From positions 399,499 to 463,498 of the forward strand of contig NZ_FNVO01000001.1 of NCBI RefSeq assembly GCF_900108175.1: DNA of 64,000 bases. Reading direction: 5' to 3'. Numbering within the stretch: the stretch's first letter is position 1; the number at the start of each line of letters is the position of its first letter. A model generated the notes under the pieces. The model was not told where the DNA came from and made no database searches. It was given only the letters and a program-made list of their open reading frames with translations. This DNA comes from Thermomonospora echinospora (lineage in GTDB: Bacteria > Actinomycetota > Actinomycetes > Streptosporangiales > Streptosporangiaceae). Of the stretch, positions 13,098 through 23,224 are shown piece by piece. The position numbers and the translations under genes were made by a program.

Positions 13098-14189
13098 GTG
13101 GAAGAGGATCTGGCGGTGCGGCGGATCGTCGTCATCGGGACGGGACTGATCGGCACCTCCATCGCGCTGGCGATGCGCGGCCGCGGCGTCGAGGTGCTGC
13201 TGTCGGACCGTGACGGCGCCTGCCTGGACCTGGCCGTCCAGCTCGGCGCCGGGACCCCGCTGCCGGACGACGGGCCGGACGAGCCGGCGGACCTGGCCGT
13301 GCTGGCGGTACCCCCGGCCGCGGTGGCGCCCGTGCTGCTGGAGGCCCAGAAACACGGGCTGGCCCGCGTCTACACCGACGTGGCCAGCGTGAAGGCGCTG
13401 CCGCTGCGGGAGGCCGCCGTGCTGGGCTGTGACCTGACCACGTTCGTGGCCGGGCATCCGCTGGCCGGCCGGGAGCGTTCCGGCCCGGCCGCCGCCCGCG
13501 CCGACCTGTTCCTGGGCCGCACCTGGGCGCTGTGCCCGGCCGGCGACACCGCCCCGGAGGCGGTCGCCGTGGTGGAAGCGCTCGCGACGGCCTGCGGCGC
13601 CAGGACGCTGACCGTGGACGCCGCCGAGCACGATCGGGCGGTGGCGCTGGTCTCGCACAGCCCGCACGTGGTCTCGGCCGCGATGGCCGCCCGGCTGCGC
13701 GGCGCCGACGAGGTCGCGCTCGGCCTGGCCGGTCAGGGGGTGCGCGACGTCACCCGGATCGCCGCCGGCGACCCCCGGCTGTGGGTCGGCATCCTGACCG
13801 CCAACGCCGGCCCCGTCGCCGACGTCCTCGACGAGGTCGCCACCGACCTGGCGGTGGCCGCCGCGCTGCTGCGCGACGGCAGTGACGGCGCCATGGACCA
13901 TGTGGCCGGCCTGCTCACCCAGGGCAACGAGGGCACGTCGCGCATCCCCGGCAAGCACGGCGGGCGGCAGTCCCGCTACGCCGTCGTCCCGGTGGTCCTC
14001 CCGGACCGGCCGGGCGAGCTGGCACTGCTGTTCCAGGCGGCAGGCGTGGCCGGGGTCAACATCGAGGACGTCTCGATCGAGCACTCCCCGGGCCTGGCGG
14101 TCGGCGTGGTCGAGCTGTCGGTGGAGCCGGCGGCGGCCGGGCGGCTGGCCGACGAACTGCGTGCCCGGGGCTGGTCCGTCCCCGGCTGA
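13098..14189 (+). CDS. tyrA: Prephenate dehydrogenase
   Basis: Prephenate dehydrogenase (363 residues) oxidatively decarboxylates prephenate to 4-hydroxyphenylpyruvate with NAD. The Rossmann motif is VVIGTGLIGTSIALAM near the N-terminus. The catalytic region includes GHPLAGRERSGPAAARADLF and VSHSPHVVSAAMA. A C-terminal ACT domain (from about residue 295: RYAVVPVVLPDRPGELALLF) suggests allosteric control by an aromatic amino acid. The GTG at 13098 lies 6 nt after TAGTCT, consistent with leaderless initiation; GTG at 13116 is an alternative. About 220 bp of mostly featureless sequence separate it from aroH. Confidence 0.93.
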   Translation: MEEDLAVRRIVVIGTGLIGTSIALAMRGRGVEVLLSDRDGACLDLAVQLGAGTPLPDDGPDEPADLAVLAVPPAAVAPVLLEAQKHGLARVYTDVASVKALPLREAAVLGCDLTTFVAGHPLAGRERSGPAAARADLFLGRTWALCPAGDTAPEAVAVVEALATACGARTLTVDAAEHDRAVALVSHSPHVVSAAMAARLRGADEVALGLAGQGVRDVTRIAAGDPRLWVGILTANAGPVADVLDEVATDLAVAAALLRDGSDGAMDHVAGLLTQGNEGTSRIPGKHGGRQSRYAVVPVVLPDRPGELALLFQAAGVAGVNIEDVSIEHSPGLAVGVVELSVEPAAAGRLADELRARGWSVPG

Positions 14190-14295
14190 TCTCGGGGACC
14201 GGTAGCCTGGCCGCCAGGGGCCGGCGCAGGCGCGCCCGTGCGTCCCACAACCCCCGCCTGGCACTCGGTCCCTCGGACCTGGGAAGGAATCCACC

Positions 14296-14967
14296 GTGTC
14301 GCTCGTTATCGCCATAGACGGACCGTCCGGGTCGGGCAAGTCCAGCGCCTCCAAGGGCGTCGCCCGCGCGCTGGGCCTGCGTTACCTGGACACCGGCGCC
14401 ATGTACCGGGCCATGACGTGGTGGATGCTCGCCCAGGGCGTTCCGGTGGAGGACGCCGCGGCCGTCGCCGCGCGGGCGAGCGAGCCGCTGCTGGTGTGCG
14501 GCACCGACCCCGACGCGCCGACCATCGCGGTGGACGGCACCGACGTGTCGGGCCCGATCCGTACCCGCGAGGTCACCAACGCCGTCAGCGCGGTCAGTGC
14601 GGTGCCCGCCGTGCGCGAGCGCCTGGTGGCGCTGCAGCGGGAGATCATCGGGACCGGGGGGATCGTGGTCGAGGGCCGGGACATCGGCACCGTGGTGGCG
14701 CCCGGCGCGCCCGTCAAGATCTTCCTGACCGCCAGCGAGGAGGCCCGGGCGCAGCGGCGGACCAGGGACCTGGCCGCCGACCCCGGCGCCACGGTCGCGG
14801 TGACCCAGGCCGAGCAGGCCCGCCGCGACCGGCTGGACTCCACCCGCAAGGCGTCCCCGCTGACCAGGGCGCAGGACGCGCACGAGATCGACTCCACCCG
14901 GCTGAGCCTGCCCGAGGTCATCGAGGCAGTGGTGCGGCTGGCCAAGGAGAACACCGCCACGGGGTGA
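14296..14967 (+). CDS. cmk: Cytidylate kinase
   Basis: CMP/dCMP kinase, 223 residues, from a GTG at 14296 with GGAAGGA upstream. The P-loop IAIDGPSGSGKSSASKGVAR starts at residue 5, then LDTGAMYRAMTWW, VVEGRDIGTVVAP and the C-terminal RRDRLDSTRKASPL, all standard for Cmk. It phosphorylates CMP for the CTP pool. Cmk directly followed by der is a conserved pairing in actinobacteria. Confidence 0.95.
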   Translation: MSLVIAIDGPSGSGKSSASKGVARALGLRYLDTGAMYRAMTWWMLAQGVPVEDAAAVAARASEPLLVCGTDPDAPTIAVDGTDVSGPIRTREVTNAVSAVSAVPAVRERLVALQREIIGTGGIVVEGRDIGTVVAPGAPVKIFLTASEEARAQRRTRDLAADPGATVAVTQAEQARRDRLDSTRKASPLTRAQDAHEIDSTRLSLPEVIEAVVRLAKENTATG

Positions 14968-15072
14968 CCCGGGCGCACAGGCCCGGGACGGGAACCGGGC
15001 GAGCCGCAGGCTCCGAACCGGTCGTCCGCGGAGCACGTGGTACGGCAGGACGACCGCGAAACCGGAGCGACA

Positions 15073-16473
15073 GTGAACGAGTACGACATCGACGAGGCCA
15101 CCGCCCTGGAGATCATCGAGGGCGAGGGGCTGGAGCACGACCAGGCGCCGCCGCCGGTGGTGGCCGTGGTCGGCCGCCCCAACGTGGGCAAGTCGACCCT
15201 GGTGAACCGGATCCTCGGGCGCCGCGAGGCGGTCGTGGAGGACGTGCCCGGGGTGACCCGGGACCGGGTCGCCTACGACGCCGAGTGGAGCGGGCGGCGG
15301 CTGACGGTGGTCGACACCGGCGGCTGGCTGCCGGACGCGGCCGGGCTGGCGGCGGCCATCGCCGAGCAGGCCCGGATGGCGGTGGACCTGGCCGACGTGG
15401 TGATGTTCGTGGTGGATGCCACGGTCGGCGCCACCGACGTGGACGAGGCCGTGGTGGAGATCCTGCGCCGTTCCGGCAAGCCGGTGGTGCTGGTGGCCAA
15501 CAAGGTCGACGACGCGGCCACCGAACTGGAGGCGACGGCGCTGTGGTCGCTGGGCATCGGGGAGCCGCACCCGGTCAGCGCGCTGCACGGGCGCGGCAGC
15601 GGCGACCTGCTGGACGCGGTGCTGGCGGCGCTGCCGCAGCAGGCCCCGCCGCAGTTGCTCGCCGTCGAGGGCGGCCCCCGCCGGGTGGCGCTGCTCGGCC
15701 GTCCCAACGTGGGCAAGTCCAGCCTGCTCAACAAGCTGGCCCGGGAGAACCGCGTGGTGGTCGACGACGTCGCCGGCACCACCCGGGACCCGGTGGACGA
15801 GCTGATCGAGCTGGGCGGGCGGTCCTGGCGGTTCATCGACACCGCCGGCATCCGGCGGCGGCACCGCGAGAACCAGGGCGCCGACTTCTACGCCACGCTG
15901 CGCACCCAGTCGGCGCTGGAGCGCGCCGAGGTCGCGGTGGTGCTGGTGGACGCCGGCCAGCCGCTGACCGAGCAGGACCTGCGGATCATCTCCATGGTGA
16001 TCGAGGCCGGCCGGTCGCTGGTGATCGCCTACAACAAGTGGGATCTGCTGGACGAGGAGCGCCGCCACTACCTGGAGCGGGAGATCGACCGGCAGCTCTA
16101 CCACGCCCGCTGGGCGCCGCGGGTGAACATCTCCGCGCTCACCGGGCGGCACGTGGACAAGCTGGTCCCGGCGCTGGACACCGCCCTGGAGGGCTGGGGC
16201 TCGCGGGTGCCCACCGCCAAGCTGAACCAGTTCTTCGCCGAGCTGGTGGCCGCGCATCCGCACCCGATCCGCGGCGGTAAGCAGCCCCGGGTGCTGTTCG
16301 CCACCCAGGCGGGGGTCCGGCCGCCCCGGTTCGTGCTGTTCACCTCCGGGTTCCTGGAGGAGGGCTACCGGCGGTTCATCGAGCGGCGGCTGCGTGAGGA
16401 GTTCGGCTTCGCGGGCACCCCAATCGAGATCACCATGAAGATCCGGGAGAAGCGGGCCGCCCGCAAGAGGTGA
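15073..16473 (+). CDS. der: Ribosome biogenesis GTPase Der (EngA)
   Basis: Der, a tandem-GTPase for 50S subunit assembly, 466 residues from a GTG at 15073 with GGAG upstream. G domain 1 has [17 protein letters not shown] and NKVD; G domain 2 has [17 protein letters not shown] and NKWD. The C-terminal KH-like domain includes [15 protein letters not shown] and ends with basic [11 protein letters not shown]. Its acidic N-terminal extension of about 30 residues before the first G domain is usual in actinobacteria. Confidence 0.96.
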   Translation: MNEYDIDEATALEIIEGEGLEHDQAPPPVVAVVGRPNVGKSTLVNRILGRREAVVEDVPGVTRDRVAYDAEWSGRRLTVVDTGGWLPDAAGLAAAIAEQARMAVDLADVVMFVVDATVGATDVDEAVVEILRRSGKPVVLVANKVDDAATELEATALWSLGIGEPHPVSALHGRGSGDLLDAVLAALPQQAPPQLLAVEGGPRRVALLGRPNVGKSSLLNKLARENRVVVDDVAGTTRDPVDELIELGGRSWRFIDTAGIRRRHRENQGADFYATLRTQSALERAEVAVVLVDAGQPLTEQDLRIISMVIEAGRSLVIAYNKWDLLDEERRHYLEREIDRQLYHARWAPRVNISALTGRHVDKLVPALDTALEGWGSRVPTAKLNQFFAELVAAHPHPIRGGKQPRVLFATQAGVRPPRFVLFTSGFLEEGYRRFIERRLREEFGFAGTPIEITMKIREKRAARKR

Positions 16474-16480
16474 GTACCGG

Positions 16481-16497
16481 ACCGAACCGGGTTCGGT
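16481..16497. promoter_or_regulatory. 17-bp palindrome just after der
   Basis: ACCGAACCGGGTTCGGT has 8-bp perfect arms. It begins 7 bp after the der stop and shares ACCGAACCG....TTCGGT with the palindrome at 1348-1364. It could be a short terminator stem or an operator for the small membrane protein gene. Confidence 0.35.
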
Positions 16498-16591
16498 GAA
16501 CGGGCGGGCAGGGGTTCCCCGGCGCCGCGCGCTCTCCTATCGTAGACGCAGAACGAGAACCTGTTCCACTGCGCCGTCCGGGGAGTGCCAC

Positions 16592-16795
16592 GTGAGGACC
16601 CTGCTGTTCGCCTGCGCCGCCATCGCCCTGGTGGCCGGTGGCTTCACCTGGGACAAACCCTGGATGTGGGGCCTGGGCCTGCTGGTGGGCCTGGGCGCCA
16701 TGCTCGGCGACAGCGACCCGGTCAAGCTGGACGGCAGGGACCAGGGCACCGAGACCTCCATGGGCGTGCGCCGGATGCGTAACCGGGGCCTTTGA
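16592..16795 (+). CDS. Small membrane protein
   Basis: A 67-residue protein from a GTG at 16592 with GGGGAG 6 nt upstream. Two hydrophobic stretches, LLFACAAIALVAGGFTW and WMWGLGLLVGLGAML, are followed by a polar tail GDSDPVKLDGRDQGTETSM ending in basic residues. It has no recognisable family. The good ribosome site and clear hydrophobic/polar layout support a real gene. Function unknown. Confidence 0.6.
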   Translation: MRTLLFACAAIALVAGGFTWDKPWMWGLGLLVGLGAMLGDSDPVKLDGRDQGTETSMGVRRMRNRGL

Positions 16796-16896
16796 GACCC
16801 GACCCCATCCGCGCGGCCCCTGGAGAGGAACGGCCACCGGCCCGGTCCTGCGTCCGGTCGGCGCCCCGGCGGTGAGCCAGGGCCGCCGGCCTCCGC

Positions 16897-17589
16897 TCAC
16901 ACGCGGCCGTGGTTTCCGCCGGGTTCGCCGGCCACCCGGTGGTCGGCGGGCTCGGCCGGAGGCGGGACCTGGTCCGGCCGCCGGGCATAGCGGCCCTGGG
17001 GGTGCACCGGCGTCGGGACGGTGTCCCGCGACGCGGGCGGCTCGAAGGGACCACGCTCATGGTCGCGTCCATGATCACGCGCGTGGTCACGGTCGCGGTG
17101 CGCGTCGTACTCGGCCATCTCCTCCGACAGCCGGGCCTCCCGGACGCCCACCACGGAGAAGCGGCCCAGCGCCAGCGCGCCGAAGAAGATCACCGCCGCG
17201 CCGAGCCCGGCGAAGAAGCTCAGCTGCTCGGCCACCTGCCGGCCCTCGCCGCCCAGCGGGGCGCCGACTCCCGCGGCGTCCCACAGCACTGACAGCGGCC
17301 CGCCGACCACGAACCAGGCTCCGCCCAGGGTGGCCAGCCACGCGCCGAGCAGCGCCACCGCCCGGTTGGCGCCGGCCAGCACGACCAGCCCGCCGAGCAC
17401 GGTCGCGGCGGCGGGCGCGACGCTCAGCAGCAGCCGGTCGCCGGTGACGTGCCAGGGCTCGTCGGGGGTGAAGGCGAAGTCGAAGTAGGGGCCGACGAAG
17501 GGGATGAGCCCGCCCCACAGCCCGAGAAGCACCAGCAGGATTCCGCTGAGCGCGCCCCGGCTGCGCGGTACTCGCATCGTCCCAGTCAT
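16897..17589 (-). CDS. Four-TM membrane protein with His/Asp/Arg-rich tail
   Basis: A 230-residue integral membrane protein, ATG at 17589 with AGGAGA upstream. Four hydrophobic helices lie roughly at 13-35, 53-72, 78-100 and 122-142. After these the cytoplasmic-looking tail contains an alternating stretch, DAHRDRDHARDHGRDHERG, and then a Pro-rich region to the end. The His/Asp run could bind metal, but that is speculation. No family recognised. Divergent from the deoxyribosyltransferase-Nudix gene. Confidence 0.65.
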   Translation of the reverse strand: MTGTMRVPRSRGALSGILLVLLGLWGGLIPFVGPYFDFAFTPDEPWHVTGDRLLLSVAPAAATVLGGLVVLAGANRAVALLGAWLATLGGAWFVVGGPLSVLWDAAGVGAPLGGEGRQVAEQLSFFAGLGAAVIFFGALALGRFSVVGVREARLSEEMAEYDAHRDRDHARDHGRDHERGPFEPPASRDTVPTPVHPQGRYARRPDQVPPPAEPADHRVAGEPGGNHGRV

Positions 17590-17745
17590 GAGATCTCCTG
17601 ACCAGGTGAGGTTTGATCTGGCTTGAACCGCCCTTTACCCGTTACAGGCCGGTCCAAGCCCGCCGATGCGGGCCGGGCGCGGACCGCCCGCCCGTATCGG
17701 GGTCCGCGGGTCGTTCCTCTGGGACGGGCCGGGAGAATGGCTGCC

Positions 17746-18891
17746 ATGGACTCCGAGGTGGTGGTGGTCTACGCGCGCGAGGAACCTCCCCAGAGCTGGG
17801 ACGCGGCGGTCTTCCTGGCAGGTCCCACCCCCCGCGGGCCCGGGGCGGAGTCCTGGCGCCCGGCCGCCGTCGACCGGCTGCGCGGATGCTGGGCCGGGTC
17901 CGGGCGGCTGGTGGTCTTCGTCCCCGAGCACCGGCACGGCGTCCACGACGACTACCGGGGTCAGGTGGACTGGGAGGAGCGCTGCCTGCACCTGTCCGAC
18001 GAGATCGTCTTCTGGATACCGCGCGATCTGCGGACCATGCCGGCGTTCACCACCAACGTGGAGTGGGGGATGTGGCACGACTCGGGCCGGGTGGTCTTCG
18101 GCGCCCCGCCGCAGGCCCCCAAGAACGACTATCTGCGCCACTACGCCGGCAAGTTCGGCGTGCCGGTCTCCACGACGCTGGACGGCGTGATCGCCGCGGC
18201 CCTCGACCGCATCGGCGGCGGCGCGCCGCGCACCGGCGGCGAACGCGAGGTGCCGCTGCTGATCTGGCGACTGGACGGCTTCCAGCGGTGGTACGCGGCG
18301 CAGCGCGGCGCGGGCAACGTCCTGCGCGGCGCCCGGCTGCTGTGGCACGCCGGGCCGCTGTGGGGCATGCGGGTCGCGGTCGAGGTGGCCGCCGAGGGCA
18401 GGGTCAAGGACAACGAGGTCGTCTTCTCCCGCCCCGACATCAGCGTCGTCGTCCTCCACCGGCCCGGCCCGACGCTGGACGAGACGGTCGTGGTGCTGGT
18501 CCGGGAGTTCCGCAGCGCGGCCGCCACCGCGGACGGGATGGTGCACGAGCTGCCGGGCGGGTCGGGGCCGGCCGATCCGCTGCGCAACGCCGTGGAGGAG
18601 GTCACCGAGGAGACCGGGCTCGTGCTGGACCCCGCGCGGCTGCACCCGCACGGCGCCCGGCAGGTCAACGCCACGATGTCGGCGCATCGCGCCCATCTGT
18701 TCTCCGCCGAGATCACCGGGGAGGAGCTGGCCGCCATCCGCGGCACCGGCCCGCACGGCCAGGTCGACCTGGGCGAACGCACCTACGTCGAGGCCGCCAC
18801 GTTCGCCGAGATCCGCCGGGCGCGGCTGGTCGACTGGGCCACCCTCGGCATGATCGCCGAGGCGCTCACCACCGTCCGGCCCAGGGGCTGA
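17746..18891 (+). CDS. Nucleoside 2-deoxyribosyltransferase-like / Nudix fusion protein
   Basis: About 381 residues from the ATG at 17746 (GGGAG 10 nt upstream; ATG 17737 is possible but too close to that site). Residues about 1-165 resemble the Nuc_deoxyri_tr2 group: VFLAGPTPRGPGAESWRPAA, WEERCLHLSDEIVFWIPRDL and AFTTNVEWGMW with the expected nucleophilic Glu. Residues about 195-381 look like a Nudix domain: VVVLVREFRSAA, GGSGPADPLRNAVEEVTEETG. The box keeps the metal-binding EExTEE glutamates but has Glu where the consensus has Arg. Such a protein might detach or sanitise a nucleotide base and hydrolyse a diphosphate. The actual substrate is unknown. Confidence 0.75.
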   Translation: MDSEVVVVYAREEPPQSWDAAVFLAGPTPRGPGAESWRPAAVDRLRGCWAGSGRLVVFVPEHRHGVHDDYRGQVDWEERCLHLSDEIVFWIPRDLRTMPAFTTNVEWGMWHDSGRVVFGAPPQAPKNDYLRHYAGKFGVPVSTTLDGVIAAALDRIGGGAPRTGGEREVPLLIWRLDGFQRWYAAQRGAGNVLRGARLLWHAGPLWGMRVAVEVAAEGRVKDNEVVFSRPDISVVVLHRPGPTLDETVVVLVREFRSAAATADGMVHELPGGSGPADPLRNAVEEVTEETGLVLDPARLHPHGARQVNATMSAHRAHLFSAEITGEELAAIRGTGPHGQVDLGERTYVEAATFAEIRRARLVDWATLGMIAEALTTVRPRG

Positions 18892-18929
18892 CGTGGCGGA
18901 GCAGGTCCTCCTCGACGCGGCCGGGACGC

Positions 18930-18967
18930 GGCCCCCTGGCGCCGGCCGGTGCCCGCGCCAGGGGGCC
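18930..18967. terminator. Bidirectional terminator hairpin
   Basis: A perfect 13-bp stem (GGCCCCCTGGCGC with its complement) around a 12-nt loop lies between the convergent ends of the Nudix-fusion gene and the VOC gene. Confidence 0.7.
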
Positions 18968-18984
18968 GGCCGGCGCCGGGGAGT

Positions 18985-19437
18985 TCAGTTCCAGGCGGTG
19001 GACTCGTCCGGCTCCGCGAACCGCTGGGTCAGGCTGTACCAGTTGCCGAAGTCGTCGCGGAAGATCGCCTCGACGCCGTACGGGCGGCGCTGCGGCTCCT
19101 GCAGGAAGGTGACGCCCCGCTCCTTCAGCTCTCGGTAGTCGCCCTCGCAGTCGGTGGTGGTGAACACCGCCGCGCCCAGGACGCCCTTGGCGAGCAGCGC
19201 CTTGAGCTGCTCGGCGGACTCGGGGTCCTGGGCCGGCGGGCCGGGCACCATCAGGGTGAGCATCAGGTCCGGCTGGTCCTTGGCGCCGACCGTCAGCCAG
19301 CGCATGCCGCCCTCGCCCATGGTGACGTCGTCGCGCAGCTCCATGCCGAGCTTGCCGACGAAGAACTCCTTGGCCCTGTCCTGGTCGAGCACCCATACCG
19401 TCGTCACGCCGACTCCCGTGATCACCGCTGCCTCCAT
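18985..19437 (-). CDS. VOC (glyoxalase/dioxygenase superfamily) protein
   Basis: A 150-residue VOC-fold protein starting MEAAVITGVGVTTVWVLDQD. The two beta-alpha-beta-beta-beta halves are visible: DRAKEFFVGKLGMELRDDV and then TTTDCEGDYRELKERGVTFL followed by AIFRDDFGNWYSLTQ. Members include lactoylglutathione lyases, drug-binding resistance proteins and uncharacterised stress enzymes; the substrate cannot be told. It follows the AraC-type regulator gene by 100 bp on the same strand. That AraC-VOC pairing is common in actinobacteria and suggests the regulator controls it. Confidence 0.85.
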   Translation of the reverse strand: MEAAVITGVGVTTVWVLDQDRAKEFFVGKLGMELRDDVTMGEGGMRWLTVGAKDQPDLMLTLMVPGPPAQDPESAEQLKALLAKGVLGAAVFTTTDCEGDYRELKERGVTFLQEPQRRPYGVEAIFRDDFGNWYSLTQRFAEPDESTAWN

Positions 19438-19537
19438 CGTCGTCGAGGTGGTCCGTTCGCGCTGCTCACGCTAGTGAAGGGGGGCCGGGGGCGACTTCTC
19501 GAAAGTTGCGGCGGCCGGGTCCTCCCGAAAGGCCCCT

Positions 19538-19954
19538 TCAGTCCTTGCGGAAACCACCCGCCCACAGCAGCACGAAACAGCCGGGGATCGGGGCGGGACC
19601 GTCCCGGCGGGCCCGGGCGCGGAACTGCGCGGGCGTCATGCCCACCTGCTGCTTGAAGCGGGTGCAGAAGCTGCCCAGGCTGCTGAAGCCGACCATCATG
19701 CAGATCTCGGTGACGGTCAGGTTGGCCGAGCGCAGCAGGTCCTGGGCGCGCTCGATTCGGCGGCGGCTCAGGTACCGCCCCGGCGTCTCCCCGTACGCCT
19801 CGCGAAAGCACCGGATGAAGTGGTAGCGCGAGTAGCCGGCCCGGGCGGCGACGGCGTCCACATCGAGTGGCTGCGCCCAGTCCCGGTCCATGATGTCCTT
19901 GGCCAGCCGCAACCGGCGGAGCTGGGCGACGTCCAGCGGCTGCGGGGTCCCCAT
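19538..19954 (-). CDS. Small AraC-family transcriptional regulator
   Basis: A 138-residue protein that is essentially only the AraC DNA-binding domain: RLAKDIMDRDWAQPLDVDAV, GYSRYHFIRCFREAYGETP, and the second helix-turn-helix ICMMVGFSSLGSFCTRFKQ, ending GMTPAQFRARA. The ATG at 19954 is chosen because translation upstream in this frame is Arg/Pro-rich nonsense. There is no effector-binding domain, so it may respond through another protein or be constitutive. It lies directly upstream of the VOC gene. Confidence 0.88.
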   Translation of the reverse strand: MGTPQPLDVAQLRRLRLAKDIMDRDWAQPLDVDAVAARAGYSRYHFIRCFREAYGETPGRYLSRRRIERAQDLLRSANLTVTEICMMVGFSSLGSFCTRFKQQVGMTPAQFRARARRDGPAPIPGCFVLLWAGGFRKD

Positions 19955-20000
19955 GGGCGCCGATCCTGGCACAGGGGTGCGACAACCCGCCTCCGTGCCG

Positions 20001-20105
20001 TCACGTGCGGGCCGTGGCGGCGGTGGGGCCGAGCGCCCGGTGGACGAACGTGCTGATCTCGGCGATGGCCGCCCGCGACTCCGGCGGCAGCGGTTCGGGG
20101 CACCC
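20001..20105 (-). pseudogene. Possible 3' remnant of a lost gene
   Basis: 33 sense codons on the minus strand, translated in part as PEPLPPESRAAIAEISTFVHR, end in TGA at 20001-20003 and are cut off upstream by TAG at 20106-20108. The composition looks protein-like, but there is no start or ribosome site. It may be the tail of a gene whose front was deleted. Weak evidence. Confidence 0.25.
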
Positions 20106-20182
20106 CTACAGAGCAGCCGCCTTAGCCGCAGTTGCCTACCCTTAGCGGGATTGCTCCTCTTATTCACGGGCTTATCCAGCCA

Positions 20183-20212
20183 TTGAGGCTGGTATGTGCA
20201 AGGTGTTAGCTT
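20183..20212 (+). promoter_or_regulatory. Promoter of the mop-regulator/modABC operon
   Basis: TTGAGG (20183-20188), an 18-bp spacer and TAGCTT (20207-20212) precede the GTG at 20219 by 6 nt, so the transcript would be leaderless. A CAGCC-N5-GGCTG inverted repeat (about 20178-20192) overlaps the -35 and could be an operator. The region is less GC-rich than its surroundings. Confidence 0.6.
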
Positions 20213-20218
20213 GCTCCC

Positions 20219-20617
20219 GTGACAACGTTCCGGATCAGTGAGGCCGCCGCGCTGCTGGGGGTCAGCGCCGACACGGTGCGCCGCTGGGTCGACTCCGGCC
20301 GGCTCCCCGCGACCCGCGACGGCCACGGCCACCGCCGGGTCGCGGGCGCCGACCTGGCCGCCTTCGTACGGGCGCAGGCGCGGCGCGAGGAGCCGGGGTC
20401 CCGGTTCTCCTCGGCCCGCAACCGGATGCGGGGGATCGTCACCGACGTCGTCCGCGACACCGTGATGGCCCAGGTGGAGCTGCAGGCGGGCCCGTTCCGG
20501 CTGGTGTCGCTGATGAGCCGGGAGGCCGCCGACGAACTCGGGCTCCAGGTGGGGGTGGTCGCCGAGGCCGTCGTGAAGTCCACCACCGTCGTCGTCGAAC
20601 TGCCCGAGCACGGGTGA
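20219..20617 (+). CDS. HTH-TOBE (Mop) molybdate-responsive regulator
   Basis: A 132-residue two-domain protein. The N-terminal excisionase/MerR-like helix-turn-helix reads FRISEAAALLGVSADTVRRW. The C-terminal single Mop/TOBE domain (about 65-130) reads SARNRMRGIVTDVVRDTVMA and ends AVVKSTTVVVELP. TOBE domains bind molybdate or tungstate. The gene is immediately upstream of modA (15 bp to the modA ATG, the stop falling just before modA's ribosome site), so it probably senses molybdate and controls the transporter. Confidence 0.88.
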   Translation: MTTFRISEAAALLGVSADTVRRWVDSGRLPATRDGHGHRRVAGADLAAFVRAQARREEPGSRFSSARNRMRGIVTDVVRDTVMAQVELQAGPFRLVSLMSREAADELGLQVGVVAEAVVKSTTVVVELPEHG

Positions 20618-20631
20618 AAAGGGAGAGCACC

Positions 20632-21396
20632 ATGGTCAGGCATCTCACGGCCGTCCTTGCCGCGATCACGCTGGCGCTGGGAGCGGCCGGCTGCGGCGAC
20701 ACCGGAGGTGACGATCCGGCGGACCGGACGCTGACGGTCTTCGCCGCGGCGTCGCTGACCGAGACCTTCACCGAGCTCGGCAAGACCTTCGAGAAGGCTC
20801 ACCCCGGCGTGCGGGTCAGGTTCAGCTTCGGCGGCAGTTCCACGCTGGCCCAGCAGATCGTCCAGGGCGCTCCCGTCGACGTCTTCGCCGCCGCCAGCCC
20901 CGCCACCATGCGGCCGGTCTCCGACGAGAGGCTGACCGCTGATGCGCCCCGTACGTTCGCCCGCAACCGGCTGGTCATCGCCGTCCCGCCGGGCGATCCG
21001 GCAAAGATCCGGACGCTGCGCGACCTGGCCGGGCGCGAGCTGAAGGTGGTGCTGTGCGCCCCGCAGGTGCCGTGCGGTGCCGCCGCCGAGAAGGCCCTGG
21101 ACGTCGCGGGCGTCAAGGTCACCCCCGTCTCGCAGGAGCAGGACGTCAAGGCCGTCTTGACCAAGGTGCGGCTGGGCGAGGCGGACGCCGGGCTGGTCTA
21201 CCGGACGGACGTGCGGGCCGCGGGCGGGCAGGTCGAGGGCGTGGAGTTCCCTGAGTCCGCCGAAGCGATCAACGACTATCCGATCGCGGCCCTGGCCAAG
21301 GCGCCCCAGCCCGGGCTCGCCGGGGAGTTCGTGGACCTGGTGCTGTCGGCGCAGGGCCGGGCGGTGCTGACGAGGGCCGGGTTCGAATCCGCGTGA
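20632..21396 (+). CDS. modA: Molybdate ABC transporter substrate-binding lipoprotein
   Basis: ModA, 254 residues, from the ATG at 20632 with GGGAG 6 nt upstream. An N-terminal lipoprotein signal VRHLTAVLAAITLALGAAGC ends in a lipobox Cys. The mature protein shows TLTVFAAASLTETFTELGK, RFSFGGSSTLAQQI, GAPVDVFAAAS and NDYPIAALAKAPQPG, all typical of ModA. It captures molybdate at the cell surface and hands it to ModBC. The stop overlaps the modB GTG (GTGA). Confidence 0.95.
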   Translation: MVRHLTAVLAAITLALGAAGCGDTGGDDPADRTLTVFAAASLTETFTELGKTFEKAHPGVRVRFSFGGSSTLAQQIVQGAPVDVFAAASPATMRPVSDERLTADAPRTFARNRLVIAVPPGDPAKIRTLRDLAGRELKVVLCAPQVPCGAAAEKALDVAGVKVTPVSQEQDVKAVLTKVRLGEADAGLVYRTDVRAAGGQVEGVEFPESAEAINDYPIAALAKAPQPGLAGEFVDLVLSAQGRAVLTRAGFESA

Positions 21397-22177
21397 GCAC
21401 GCGGAGCCGGGTGCCCTGGGTGCTGGTGCTTCCGGCCGTGCTCGGGCTGGCCTTCTTGGTGCTGCCCCTGGCCGGGCTGCTGATCCGCGCGCCCTGGTCC
21501 ACCCTGGGCACCCGGCTGGGCGAGCCGCAGGTGCTGGAGGCGCTGCGGCTGTCGCTGGTCACCTCGACGCTGGCGACCGCGCTGTGCCTGGTGCTGGGCG
21601 TTCCGCTGGCGTGGGTGCTGGCGCGGACCGGCTTCCCCGGCCGGGGCCTGGTGCGGGCGCTGGTCACGGTGCCGCTGGTGCTGCCCCCGGTGGTGGGCGG
21701 CGTCGCGCTGCTGCTGGTGCTGGGGCGACGCGGGATCGTGGGCCGGTGGCTGGAGTCGGCGTTCGGCGTCTCGCTGCCGTTCACCACCGCCGGGGTGGTG
21801 CTGGCCGAGGCGTTCGTGGCGATGCCGTTCCTGGTGATCAGCGTGGAGGGCGCGCTGCGCGGCGCCGACCCCCGCTACGAGGAGGCCGCCGCCACGCTGG
21901 GGGCCTCCCGATGGACGATCTTCCGCCGGGTCACCCTGCCGATGGTCGCCCCGGGCATCGCGGCCGGCGCGATCCTGTGCTGGGCCAGGGCGCTGGGCGA
22001 GTTCGGCGCCACGATCACGTTCGCGGGCAACTTCCCGGGCCGCACCCAGACCATGCCGCTGGCGGTCTACCTGGCGCTGGAGACCGACCCGGAGGCCGCC
22101 ATCGTGCTGAGCCTGGTGCTGCTGACCGTCTCGGTGGTCATCCTGGCCGCCCTGCGGGACCGGTGGGTGAGCACCCC

Positions 22178-22181
<4 letters not shown>
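21393..22181 (+). CDS. modB: Molybdate ABC transporter permease
   Basis: ModB, 262 residues, with five to six transmembrane helices. The permease EAA loop reads EEAAATLGASRWTIFRRVTL, followed by LPMVAPGIAAGAILCWARALGEFGATITFAGN, shown here in parts, which is characteristic of ModB. The start GTG overlaps the modA stop and its stop overlaps the modC GTG, so stoichiometric translation is likely. Confidence 0.95.

Positions 22182-23220
<1,039 letters not shown>

Positions 23221-23224
<4 letters not shown>

Noticed and set aside
20614..20631. An earlier GTG start for modA
   Set aside because: It lies upstream of the GGGAG site and would place charged residues before the lipoprotein signal; ATG 20632 fits better.
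21376..21396. GGTTCGAATCC, like a tRNA T-loop
   Set aside because: It is the last codons of modA (RAGFESA); no acceptor, D or anticodon stems surround it.
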